In this document: positions 33,506-45,100 of the stretch, piece after piece | Numbering within the stretch: the first letter of the stretch is position 1 | How the letters are laid out: each line of letters starts with the position of its first letter | Origin: Ulva prolifera | Lineage: Eukaryota > Chlorophyta > Ulvophyceae > Ulvales > Ulvaceae | Reading direction: 5' to 3' | Length of the DNA stretch: 64,000 bases | NCBI GenBank assembly: GCA_023078555.1 | Contig: CM041198.1 | Location: 10,855,874 to 10,919,873, forward strand | Translations under genes and position numbers: made by a program | The notes under the pieces: model-generated | What the model was told of the DNA's origin: nothing | Seen by the model: the letters and a program-made list of their open reading frames with translations, nothing else | The model's database searches: none

Positions 33506-35390
33506 AACAAAAGGACGCCAACGCAAGCCGCAACTCGCAGTGGGATACGACAAATCTGCCACCGCTGGGTGAGTCACGTTGGCCGGCTTGTGCACCATCA
33601 CTGGGGTGTCTGACCTGACAATAGCTCAGCTCAAGTAGGCAGGGAGCAGGCTGTCCTGCGCTAGCGTCATGGTACCGTGGCATGGGTTACGGCACTGCAC
33701 AGCGGACGTCGCGGACTCAGTGCTCCTATTGTGCGAGGCTCTGGTGCAGTGTGCCCTCGCTAGTGATGGCCGTCCCCGGTGTCGCAGCCACTGAGATGCA
33801 GGATGTGCTTGACGAGCTGCGCCTAACATTGAGTAATGACCATGCCATAGACCCGGTGGCAGAGGTGTACAAAATGGTATTTTTGTCCCCGGGCTGTCGG
33901 GGCCACTCTGATTTTCACATCGGAGCATCCGCTCTGTCTTTTCATTCTCCTCGGGGTGTCGGGTGCACTTTTTTTGTGTGCGCGGAGTGAGAGGGGCTCC
34001 TCGCAAAAGCGCGGCTGACGCATCGCATATGCTCGTCGCTGAACTTAACTGAAGCCAAAGCCACTAAAGACTTCTGGCTCTTGGAACCTGAGGGACTAGG
34101 CAAGCCACTCATGTTTCAAGAGTACTCATGAAGTGGTATGCCCGTCGCTGCACAGGAAAGCTGTGAATTTGGACACACTTCTTCATGAGCTTGAGCATAC
34201 GACCGCATCGCTGGGTGGCACTGTCGAGATTACGTCAAGCCTGACGTGCCAACCGCCATGCCTGTGCACAGCCACAAACCTCACGCAGAGCAAAACATTC
34301 GTCAAGCACCCCAACAATTCCGCGCTCCGCGCGCTTGCTGGGAACCGCGCAGGGTACTCCGGTGAGCTCCTGACAAGCGCGCGGCTGACGCCGTGCATAT
34401 GATCGTCGTCCACCGGAGTACCCCCGCGCCATCCCAGCAAACCCCCCCCCCCCCCCCCCCCCCCCGCCCCCCAAATTCACCCAACTTTCGGGCTGAGTGT
34501 ACACTACTGCCCGATAGAGGCGCTGGACAACACATCGAAGCTGCACCGGACACACCTTCAGAGCTCGCGGAGGCCGACTCGCGCAGGACAATCATCTTTG
34601 CATGGTTCCACGCGGCCACAAGCGGCCAATGGACTCAGATAGCGGAAGGACGTCATGCGATGACTGCCCAAGTGCGCAGCTGCATGGGGGCCGTCGCGTT
34701 GCCGTGGATCAGCGGGGGGCTCTGAGACAGTTCTGTCCTATGTTGAGGTTCGCAACGGGCTGCGCGGCGCAGTGTGCGCGATGCCGGTCACTAGAAGCAG
34801 GTGGCGGGGCGCGGGTTGCGTGGCACCATTTCACCAGAGTAGGTTGTGGCAGGAGACAATGGAGCCGCACAGTGACCTCTGTAGATCAGGGATTGTGCTC
34901 CACGCGGCCGCAAGCGGAGCAGCTCTCGTCGCTGAGGTGGGGCAGGACCGCTCCCCTTGGGCATAGTCAGGGGTTGCGGTACGCTACGCATGTTGTGGTG
35001 CGAACTGCCTCTCTGGCTTTTTCCTCGTGACAAGAAGTGCTCGTCGAAGCCGCCCGGTGCCAAGATGGCTATTGCTGACGCTGTGAGGCATATTTGATGG
35101 CCTTTGACATCTTCCCCATGGCATCGATGCCCGGTACACAGCTGTGAAATCCTCACGCTCCTGTGTGTACAGGGATTACATCTGGCATGGCCAGGAAGCA
35201 GCTGTGTGCACAAACTGGCCTCCACAAACTCACACCATGCATGCAAGCTACTTCCACATTTGAGTGGGCTTCTCCCATGACTGCGGCCAAGTTGCAAGCC
35301 AGGTGCAATACAAAGTAGGACGTTTATTTTGTCATCGGACAACTACCCGCGGGAGGTGGTGGCCCGTTGTTTCTGTCTCAGTGCTTCGGT
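33506..35390. other. Gene-poor DNA with a short direct repeat
   Basis: No gene is recognised. An imperfect direct repeat of about 45 bases lies at 33993-34038 and 34363-34409, sharing GCGCGGCTGACG and GCATATG. A plus-strand frame at 33766-33990 (MQDVLDELRLTLSNDHAIDP) and one at 34602-35030 have no family resemblance. Confidence 0.4.
34442..34465. repeat. Poly-C tract, 24 bases
   Basis: An uninterrupted C run in intergenic DNA, followed by a G and further C. It resembles the tracts at 8196 and 46789. Confidence 0.95.
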
Positions 35391-37028
35391 TCAAGGGGCA
35401 GGGTTCAGGCTGTAGTCGCAGTCCCCCTGCAGTGAGCTGAAGAGAGAGCCAAAATCCGCTGTTGACTTGGGCACAGGCAGACTCTCGTCGTTGATGCAGT
35501 CCACCGAGCGGTTCTTGGCAGAGTCCAGACGCAGGCTCTGAACACATAATTCGGCCACATCAGCCCGCGCAATACTGCGCACCTTCCGCTCGAGGAGCTT
35601 GTCATCTACGTCAAGCACCACACCTGCCTCTCCTCCAGGACTGTCCTTGAGCCCTGCACATACAGCAGCCCTGCTCAACCTTTTGCGTCTGCGCCTACAT
35701 GGGGCGCTGCACTGCGTGCGTCGACACACAGCATACAGCAGAGTAGGCATTGGAACCAGCATGGCGTCGAGACTGACAGCGCTTGCATGGTCTCGCTGTT
35801 GGAAATGCACACGGCAAAACTGTGGGGCCTGCTGTGCAGCCACGTGTGTGAATAGAATACCTCCGGGGTGGAGGATTGTGTAAGTGAGGCCGCTGGCAGC
35901 GAGGTACTGCTCAGCCTTTCGCTTCCAGACGAGGATGTTGCCATCGCCGATCTTGTTCAGCGTGTTCTCCGGCTGGGTGCCCCCCATGGACGAGATGACG
36001 ACCACATGGCCTACCCCAGCTCCTGCCGCGGCATCAAACTGCCGCTTCTGGCCTTCCCAGTCCACCTGTACGCGCATACGCCTGTGATGCATGGGAATCC
36101 CTGCTGGTGACCTTCTGGGAGGTCGGACTTGCAAGCGCATGCGGCGACCGTCTTCAACCCCCCGTCCCCACCAGGCGCCGGCTGTGGCACGTGAGATCAG
36201 GTGACGATGATGGGCAGGATCAGATCATCAGGGTGCAGATACACGAGGGGACATCTATGGCGGATTGTTTGCACTTACTTGGCATGCCATTTCGTACAGC
36301 TGTGTCCAGAGTGGCAGACACATGGTAGCATACCTGCTTGGGCATAGCAGGATATGTGAATTTCGGCATGACCTTCTCCTGTTTGACGAATCTAGCCCAG
36401 AAGAAGCCGGGGAAGCTGCTCCACACTGGCTTTGGCGTCGCCGATGTGGCCACAATGAGCGCTGCACAGCCTTGCAATGCCTTGGTCAGGTCTGCTTTGG
36501 CCACGTCAGCCACAACCACTTCGTCGTCTGTCAGAGACAGCTCTTGCTGCAGCTTTGTCTTGCTCTGCATGTGGTAGGCATGAGAGCATAGTGGCACGAT
36601 TTAGGAGATTCTCAAGGGATGTCCATCGTCTCCAGCCAGCACACAGCAGATGCATGTCATGATCAATAGGAGGAAACGGAAATATCATTTTTGAGGTTCA
36701 CGGCACACACGTTTGCGAGGAAACGGTCCGTTTCGGGGGAAACGCCAACGGATGGAATTCCTCCACATCGATGGCAGAGACCGTACAATGTGCAATGCTG
36801 GCAATGTTTCGTGGGGCTTACCTCCTCAGTGCGAGTCAGAGCTCGGAGAGAGTAATCCTCGGACTCTTTGATTTTTCTTGCGACGATCTTCCCGGTTTTG
36901 CCGCTGGCCCCAGTAACCAGCACTACCGGCTTCACAGTCGCATCCGCGGCGACCTCCCTCGACGCTGCTTTGCGTTGAGGCGTCCCAAATCCCCAGAAAG
37001 AGGCCTGAGCATTGATTGCTTTGAACAT
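35391..37028 (-). CDS. NAD(P)-binding atypical short-chain dehydrogenase (At5g02240-like, NmrA/SDR_a5)
   Basis: At least four exons: 37028 to about 36831, about 36567-36335, about 36067-35868 and about 35655-35391. The Rossmann motif VVLVTGASGKTGKIVARK is in exon 1, after about 30 residues that could be a plastid transit peptide. Exon 2 carries VVVADVAKADLTKALQGCAA, the usual loop after strand 3. Exon 3 has VDWEGQKRQFDAAAGAG, VVVISSMGGTQPENTLNKIG and NILVWKRKAEQYLAASGL. Exon 4 has VRSIARADVAELCVQSL and ends SLNPAP. This closely follows the plant At5g02240 protein, a NADP-binding member of unknown substrate. A short connecting exon between exons 1 and 2 may be missing from this model. Confidence 0.9.
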
Positions 37029-37241
37029 TTGGAATCACACGGGTCTTGTGACCTCAACTTGGGTGCACTCGAAGCGGGGCACCAGAAGATTTTGCTCGAC
37101 TGCGTGGGGTCTAAGCTTCTATGCATTTCCAAAGCCCACGCATCGCTCTTGAGTATACGTGCCGCGCCTGCTTCACTGTTGACACGCATGCAGAGTGGCG
37201 TGTTTGGAGTCGTGGTTTGGCCCGCAGCACGGGATTCCGTG

Positions 37242-38142
37242 CAGGGCTCTACAAGCCGGTTTCTTCTTGTCGGGGTAAACCGAAGCCATACCCATTTTTT
37301 GTCGGGCTGGCCCCGAAAAGCACCCTGCTGGATATCGGGTTGCCCGCCGACCTCCTCAGGTTCTATCGGGGGTGTCAAAAACAATTTTCAGATGCCCTTG
37401 GCTGCCATGAACGCCACGACGATGAGCAAACGCGCGCTTGAATCAAGATTAATTTTGTAGCGCTCATACATTGCATTATCACGAGCCTTTCCGAGCCCAG
37501 CGGCAAGGACCTGTGCTTCGGCTGCGCGCGTGTGATTGTATGAGTTCTGATGCTTCCTGAAGTCGTTCCCGTCCTTGAACCTGTGTAGTTTCCCTTTGGA
37601 GCTTCCCTTACAAGACTCACAAACAGAACAGGTCCAACAGTGAGCTTTATTGACCGGGCCTTGATACACACTCCATGGATACTCAAGCTGGCGTTCGCGA
37701 ACTTTTTGTTCAGACAATCGTGGCATATCGCCTGAGCGTTCCGCAGCCATTTTCTTCGAACAACTGGCTTCGTTGCTGCCCTGGTCGGCTGATGCAGGAG
37801 TTTCGGCCGTGCGGCTGCGCTTCGGCCCTTGACCAGTGAACCCAGCCAGGTCATTCTCGCAATGCGCAAGCAGCAAGCAACATTGTTGCGACTCACCTGG
37901 TGAATGCTCTGTCATTGCAATGTGCATCCGGCGCCTTCAGGCCCGACAGGATTTCGGGATCCCGACAAGCTGTCGGCGTTGGTCGGGGTATCCCGAAAAG
38001 CACCATTGGTGGCCGTCGGGCACGCCCGCCGGCCCCCCCCCCTGGCTTGTCGGGGGAAACCGACGACTCGCTTCGCTCGCCATCGGGGTTTTTGCCTTTT
38101 TCCAATTTTTCGTCGGGAAACCGATCGGGATGTAGAGCCCTG
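37242..38142. mobile_element. Short hAT-family transposon with perfect 8-bp target duplication
   Basis: A 901-base element bounded by 12-base inverted repeats CAGGGCTCTACA (37242-37253) and TGTAGAGCCCTG (38131-38142). It is flanked on both sides by the identical 8 bases ATTCCGTG (37234-37241 and 38143-38150). An 8-base duplication and 'CAGGG' ends are hallmarks of the hAT superfamily. Inside, subterminal TCGGG/CCCGA words recur at both ends (for example TCGGGGTAAACCG and TCGGGGGAAACCG). It carries the N-terminal part of a transposase-like protein on the minus strand and lacks a catalytic core, so it should be non-autonomous. The perfect duplication suggests a fairly recent insertion. Confidence 0.88.
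37388..37927 (-). CDS. Truncated hAT transposase-like protein (TTF-type zinc finger)
   Basis: This minus-strand frame of up to 179 codons lies within the hAT element. A Ser/Lys-rich start (SKKMAAERSGDMPRLSEQK) is followed by WSVYQGPVNKAHCWTCSVC, then KLHRFKDGNDFRKHQNSYNH. That spacing of Cys and His residues after a 'W.Y' is the layout of the TTF-type zinc finger at the N-terminus of some hAT transposases and ZMYM-like proteins. The tail (SSARLLIVVAFMAAKGI) resembles the start of the next transposase region and then stops. The catalytic and dimerisation parts are absent. Whether it is expressed or only a remnant cannot be told from the sequence. Confidence 0.5.
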   Translation of the reverse strand: MHIAMTEHSPGESQQCCLLLAHCENDLAGFTGQGPKRSRTAETPASADQGSNEASCSKKMAAERSGDMPRLSEQKVRERQLEYPWSVYQGPVNKAHCWTCSVCESCKGSSKGKLHRFKDGNDFRKHQNSYNHTRAAEAQVLAAGLGKARDNAMYERYKINLDSSARLLIVVAFMAAKGI

Positions 38143-38150
38143 ATTCCGTG

Positions 38151-39938
38151 ACCTTCTTTTCGGCACCCTTGACTCCTGACGCAGCCATGTGCATCTTAGA
38201 TTTGGAGAGGTATCACACGCCATGTGATGACCAGGAGAAGGCCGGGGTTGCCCAGGTGATCAAAATAGCAAACAGTATGCAGTATCGAGGGGTATGGCAG
38301 ATCTCGTTTATGTCGCAGATGCGTGCAACCTCTAGCGCGGCGACACACGACCACATCGAGTATCACTAAGCAACGCACTCCATGCTGGCAGCACAGACGT
38401 GGGACCAGAAGGCATCCTCGATAATCTTGATACGATCGTGCCCATGCTACTTATAGTCTACAGGCACTATCGGAGGGTCGCAGCTCGCCAGGTGCTCAGT
38501 GGTGGTGTTTGCCAGCTACGCTGCCATGGCCCAGGTCTGCGTTGCCAGCCCCATGCATTGTGTACGACGTGTTGGTGAAGGGTTGTGAATCCATTATGCA
38601 CGAGCTCGAGAGTTGCCACTACACCAACTTTGTGTGTCCACTCACTATCAACCAGAGCACCCAGCTGCCGCATCTTCTGTCTGTTTGATTCACATTGGCC
38701 GACTTCAAGGGAGTGTATTTAGATGGTTTGTAAGTTATGAGGTCAACTAGCCCCTGAAATCCGCAGCCAACACGGTGGTGTTGCAACTGTGAAAGACTGG
38801 TGCCATGGTGTTGAGGCATGTTATGGCTGTTTGTGCCACGAGTGAGGTCCAAAAATTCATGTTCAGCCTCAGAATGAAACTGTATGACGCCCAGGGCCAC
38901 CACCACTGCACCCACTGTATTTATATGATAATTAAACAGCGTTGTGGACCTGCAGCAATGTCGATGCTGCCATGTGTAGCCTCTGCCAAATCAACCAGCA
39001 TGTGTGTTTCACAGCCTGTCAATCAGCATTGATACCGCCTCGCATCTCCAAAACCCGCAATCCCTCAAGTTCCGACTGCATGCTGCCTAATCGCACATTC
39101 GTTGTGCGCCAAATCCCTTGTGCACCTCCAGAATTCAACTCAGACAATAGTCGTTTCCGTGAAAGCAGTTGCAGCTGATCTCGGTTCTTACTTAGTAACA
39201 TTGCGCTGACGGGCTTTCGAATCAGTTTTGGCGTGCGGCATGATGCATGGTGCTGACGCGAGGAGAGCGATTGTGGATCAAACTCGCTTGTCCTAGGCTG
39301 GGCAGGAACACACACAATGCCAACACATTTCGGCCAGGAACAGACTCACGCCACACGCTATCAGCAGCGCAACCATATCACACCGGGACAAACACCGTCA
39401 CCCGCCATAGGCGAGGCACCAACCCCATACACAGGGCCCATGTTTCGAAACAGAAAGCTGGCGATCCACTGCAATGCACAGCTCGCCGTAGCACACACAG
39501 TGCACATGGATCATAGCGCCAAATCCACAGACGGCTGCACTGTAGTCGCGACAGCGAGATGTACACGGAATGTCTCCGAGGCGATGAGGCTCTCGACACG
39601 ATCACCAGTGGACACATGCTCACAGTGGCACCAGCGCTCCACAATAACGTCCGGCCCAACCTCCTCGATACGGAAATGCGTCTTGTCCCGCCACAGCACA
39701 CACCGGCGGCGGCAGCGTGAACTGCTGTGGACAGGGCCAGGGCATAGGTCGCTGGGCCAGCAACCAGGCGGCAAGCGGTCGGCGCCCTCTCGAGAGCCTG
39801 CTGCCGTACCTGGGCACATGGTTGGGCCCACGGCAGGCCAGCCGGGTCCACCAACGCCACAACACAGACGCACCGGCAGGCAGGCAGCCAGCATGTGCCT
39901 GTTCACGCTCCCATCAGCAAACCCTGGAGGCGTGAGGA
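38151..39938. other. Intergenic region, about 1.8 kb
   Basis: No gene is recognised. A minus-strand frame at about 39511-39720 (THFRIEEVGPDVIVERWCHC) is open but matches nothing known. It lies just beyond the 3' end of the aminotransferase gene. Confidence 0.4.
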
Positions 39939-41743
39939 TCACATCACGCGGTCGATCTCCAGTGCTGCGAGCGCACTCTCGACTCTAGTCAATGCCTCAT
40001 CAAGAGTCTCCAGCGACGCTGCATACGAAAAGCGTACGCACTGTGGCACCCCGAATGCGTCCCCCGGCACCAGTGCCACTTGCCCGACCTCTAGCAGGTA
40101 GCGCACCAGCGTGTCAGCATCACCCACATCCCCAAACCCGTTGGCATGCACGCCAGGGCCGAAGTACGCAGACATGTCTGGGAGCACATAGAACGCCCCC
40201 TGTGGCTGCGCTATCGCCAGGCCCTCGATCGCCTGCAGCCGCCCCATCACAAAGTCTCTCCGCAGTTCAAATGCCTCGAGCATCTCCTGCACCGGGGGCC
40301 CCCCCGCGGGCCCCAGCGCCAGCGCAGCCTCCGCAGCTGCCTGCACACACCTCGCTCCTCTGGGCAGACTGCATCCGGCACACCAGCCACGGGCCCTTCC
40401 GCCGTGAGGCCCGCATGCTCATCAAGCCGCCAACACGCACAGCTCTGGCACACCGTGACCCCACCGCAGAGCAGCAGTCGTGCATGCCCGGCCCGGTGTA
40501 TGTGCACGCGGGAGCAGGTTGAGGTGGGGGTGTGCACCTGCGAGACACTGCAGGCGCCGGAGGTGCTCTGGCTCTGAATGATGGCCGCTGCACGTGCAAA
40601 GTGGGCCGGCGCAGCAAGGTAGCCGATCCGCCAACCGGTCATCGCAAACGCCTTGGACACGCCGTTGACGGTGAAGGTGCGCTCCCACATGTCCGGCAGG
40701 CCCGCGAAGCTGACGTGCTCGTTGGGTCGGTACATGATGAGCTCGTAGATCTCGTCTGAGACAACGAGGCAGCGCGGGTGGCCCCGCACGACGTCAGCCA
40801 GCGCCTCCAGCTGCTGCCGGTTGTACACTGTGCCGGCGGGGTTGGAGGGCGTGCACAGGATAAGCATGCGCGTGCGCGGTGTCAGCGCGTCAGCCAACTG
40901 CTGCGCAGAGATGCAGAAATTTTCCTCGGCTGTGGTGTCAATGACGACTGGAGTTCCGCCTGCCATGCGCACCATCTCCGGATAGCTCACCCAGTACGGG
41001 GCAGGCACAATAACCTCGTCTCCTGGAGAGACACAGGCTAGGACGGCCTGCCAGATGGCTTGCTTAGCTCCATTTGTGACAACAATCTCGTCGGGTTTGT
41101 AAGTGAGTCCATTGTCTGTGAGGAGCTTGTTGCAAATGGCAGCCCTGAGGGAGCTGGTGCCAGTGTTGGGAGTGTACTTCGTCTGGCCCGAGTCAATGGC
41201 AGCCTTGGCAGCATCACAGACTGCTGCGGGCGTTGGGAAGTCTGGCTGCCCGACCGACAGGCTGATGACCTACACCGCTGAAGCATCCAGAGACGCCATT
41301 GCATTGGCAAAAATTAAGCATAGCATCCGGAACAGCCACAGACCGACATGGCTGTATGAATAGCGACAGCGTACATCGATTCCATCCTCTCTCATAGTGC
41401 TGGCGAGATCCGTCAAGGCCATCGTCTTCGACGCCTTCACCGACGCCACCAACGGGTTGAGGTCCGTGTCCACAGCGAAAGTGCGAGCAGAACCTGCATG
41501 GATATGCAGCGGCATATTTTCTGTACATATGCCAGATCGCGCCGCTCCCATGACCGTGGTCGGGGCTTGAACTTGCTGCCAAGCCACCGTCCCACAGTCC
41601 GACCGTGATGACGCCACGACCATGCAGTGCGTGGAAGCAAACATGACCAAGATATGACGTACGCTGTACAATTCTGGGTTGCCAATGAATGCGCCCCCAA
41701 AGCTGTGGAGCCTGTTTTGGCTGCATTGTTCACAGATCGGCAC
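39939..41743 (-). CDS. Plastid prokaryotic-type aspartate (prephenate) aminotransferase
   Basis: This PLP enzyme transfers amino groups between aspartate or glutamate and 2-oxoacids. In plants and algae this type works in the plastid, in aspartate and arogenate synthesis. Exon 1 (from 41743 or an internal Met to about 41374) encodes a likely transit peptide and then TDLNPLVASVKASKTMALTD. The junction GATGGAATCGAT|gtacgc...ggtgtag|GTCATC gives IDVISLSVGQPDFPTPA. The next exons carry YTPNTGTSSLR, VTNGAKQAIWQAVLACV, APYWVSYPEM, CTPSNPAGTVY, VSDEIYELIMY and the PLP-lysine motif NGVSKAFAMTGWRIGYL near 40650. The last exon has PQGAFYVLPDMSAYF and CVRFSYAASLETLDEAL. The intron near 40340-40560 is clear. 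The gene is divergent from the WAC gene. Confidence 0.92.
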
Positions 41744-42159
41744 GAGTCTTGAATAGCACGTTTGCAGTTGCTATGAATTGAAAAAGATTACTCGACGAAT
41801 GAATCACAAGTCTGCGTGGCCTTCGAGCACACACTTGAAGCACTCGTAGGCAGGCTACTGTTTCCGTTTTCGATTTCGCGACCTGCAGACGCGACATGCA
41901 CTCGAAACACTGTATGGACACCCAACGTTGCGCATAGCAGCTGAAATCTGTTTCCAGGATACATTAATTGCGGCTGCATTATCTCATGTGTATATGCCAC
42001 TGCTCAGGACGTGCACTATGGTGCGGCAATCAGGGCATTGCGGCACCATGCGTAACCGCGTGGTGTTATCCAACGTGGGCATGAGGACGCATATGTAGCC
42101 GGAGCACAGATAAATGCACAGCCGCAATTGTGATCATTCCGGCATTGTGTTGAGGAAGG
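41744..42159. other. Intergenic region between divergent genes
   Basis: About 415 bases lie between the aminotransferase (minus) and the WAC-domain gene (plus). No coding frame with recognisable content was found. It should hold both promoters. No motif is firm enough to call. Confidence 0.4.
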
Positions 42160-45100
42160 TTGTTTAACCGCCACCACGTCTGGGGCACGTTTGTGAACGC
42201 TCTGTTGAAGCCGATCGATGTCCTGCGTCCGCCTCGATTAGACATGCCGGTAGACGAGGCCGGACTACACCAGCCTGCGCTGGCCCTGCCCCCGGGGCTG
42301 CTCGGAACTGAAGAAGTATGGAGAGTCAGGTTTACTGGCGAGGTTTTTCGTGATTATGAGTGCGCGTCTTGCAACAAATGTGATACGGTGAATCGCACAA
42401 TGAGAGGGAAACTGGGGCAATCACAATACCGGATGCTTATCGCCTGTACTTGAGTATTCAAGTTGATGCGTGCTTCTAGAGACATGGGATTGACTAATAC
42501 TGGAAGCCACAGGGAATACCTGAGCAAGATGGCCCGGTATCGTCAGCGCGTCTGGACATGCTCTCGGACCGGCGCATCCAATATGACATATGAAGAAGCA
42601 CTATCAAGTGAAGCGAACTTGAAGGTTGCAAAGGTGCGATATATATACCCGCGAATCGATGTGGTGAAACCGGGTCATAACAAAGGTGCTTCTGCCCGGC
42701 ACTGCCTGCGGGACTGAGCCTCGAGTGCCATAAATCAGCAAAGCATGTGACGAATACAAATCATTAGCTTATAGCATGAATGCGGACGCGCACTCGAACA
42801 AGATTGTCCGTTCGGCGCCTGATCTCCAAGGCAAATCGCCTGGATACGCGCTACCTGGTCGGTGCTCAAACCTGGAAACAACCATGTCACCACCTCTCCC
42901 ACGCATGCAGAGCGCACTCAATGAGCCAGAGGTGGCATTTGCACTCCCGGATGCCTACGTGAAGCCCAGCTTGGAGTTGATTCACGGAGCGACGACACGA
43001 CTTGACGAGCTCTGCAATACCATCCTTAATTTTGTGCGGTGCAATTGCGTAAAAGATGAGCCTATTCAACTACCGAGTCGAGGAGGTGGAAAGAAGGACG
43101 CGGTCGTGAGGCAACCAGTGGAAGGTAAGCCTGAGCCAGCAAGTTCAAATTCTCGGAATCGTCTCCTGTGTCTGACTTGCCAGCGCACAAGACGCTGCGC
43201 GTACAAGCCCGCCAGAGACGAATCTCATTCGTTCGAACATTGTAGGCCAGGAATCCAACGCTGTCAACAAGCAATATGTGGTGGAGGTGGAGGGAAGCAG
43301 GCGAACAGTTGCGATGTCCGACATGATTCGGGGTTGCACAAATCTCACAAAGTCATCCGTCAAGTCTTGGCTCAATTCCGTGTCCCGTCAGCAATCCCTC
43401 GGCATCAAGGGCATGACGTGCGTCTGGCTTGTGCGAGCCGAGCTCCTGTCGGAGCACGACATCCCCGACAAGCTCCCACCACACATAGACCAACAACTGA
43501 AGAAAACCGCGAAACGGCGTGAGCAAAGGCAGCGAGCGAAGAAGCGCGCAAAACAAGCGGCAGTGCAGGATGTGATGGTCAGCCCACACGTAGCTGGCCC
43601 CCCGGCAGTCGCCGCAGATCCTGGCCCGTCCAGCCAGGCTCTTCAACAGCAGTTTGCGATGGTTCAGGCCCAAGCTATACTTTTTAGCACCGGTGCGCGT
43701 CGCACGCATGCTCGCCATGCCATCCGAGCTCACTTTCGACTTGCCATGCATCAAACATGACAGAATATGTCTGCTGTGCGCGCAGGCACGCCCCCACCAG
43801 GGCCAGGCCTCGCCACAGCCAGCAGCCAGTCACCTGCGCCTCTCGACCCAGCTCTGCTGCTCCAGCGGCTGGTGCAGCCGAGCGGCTCCACAGGCACTGG
43901 ACAACAGGCCCAGCTTGCCACTGCAGTACCCACATCCACCTCGGTCGATGTCAGTGCAGCAGCTACGTCCACAACACAGGCTGCGCCTCCCATAGTTGTC
44001 AATGCTGCGGAGGAAGCTTTGGAGGAGTCCGAGGCGCGGCTGCAGGATGGCTCTTTGAAGCAGGCCATCTTTGCCGTGCTTATGGCAGCCGGCCCTGCAG
44101 GCCTCACAGTCTCACAGATCATGGACCACCTCAAAGCACAGGGATTCGACTGGGGCAGCAACCTGCGGGCTGCCAAGTCGTCCATCTCCTCAACCTGTGG
44201 CCATGACAACGTCTTCCTGCGCCTTGGCCCTGGTAGATTCACACTGCGGGCGCTGCCGGGCGCACAGGAGCACGTTGACGTGGGGGCGAGCTGCACACGA
44301 CAGGAGCTCGAGGTGTGCCTCCCCTGCCCACACACCCCTGATGCCCCCCCTTCGGGCCCGCCTCACTCCCTGCCACACTGTCTTCAAGCAGAAACATGAA
44401 CCGAGCATCCCAATCAGCTCAGCGGCTGTGGGTTCAGGCTGTGAAGATGGTGTGTTCTCTTGAGGCGCGGCATGCAGCAGCGCAGGCGCGTATGACCGCG
44501 AGTGGCCTCAGCAAGCAGCAATTCATCAAGAACGCGTTCAAGTGCGGCAAGTGCATGCGCATGTACCACGCGGGCGGCTCGCCGCTTGCGCTCTGCGACT
44601 TCTGCCCCAAGGCGTTCCACGTGGAGTGCCTCGGTAAGAGCCTCGCAGCACTGCCCCCCGGCGAGTGGGGCTGCCCAAAGTGCTACGAGCGGCAGGAGGT
44701 CAACAAGCAGAAGCTGCATGACCTGGAGGCCAAAAAGAAGGAGGCCCTGGAGCGTGTCGTCACGGTGCCCACCTCCCCCTACCCCCCCATGCCCGCCGCC
44801 TGCTGCATCACATGCTGGACTGCTCCAGAGCTTGCTTGCGCGGCTCCACCAACATGGGGCGGATGCAGCCACACCTGGGCAACGTACGCCCTGGCTGTGC
44901 GTTGCGACTGCTGCACCCTGCATGGTGTCTGGCCTGTGCAGGCGGAGCGCAAGCGAGAGAAGAAGCAAGCCAAGCGAGTGCAATACAAGGAGGAGAAGGA
45001 GCGACGGCGCACCGAGGGCCGGGTTCCGCGCGAAGCGCCCAAGCGCAGCGCGACGGCAGTGGTGCCGGACGCAGTGGTGGACGACACGGTGGACGACGCA

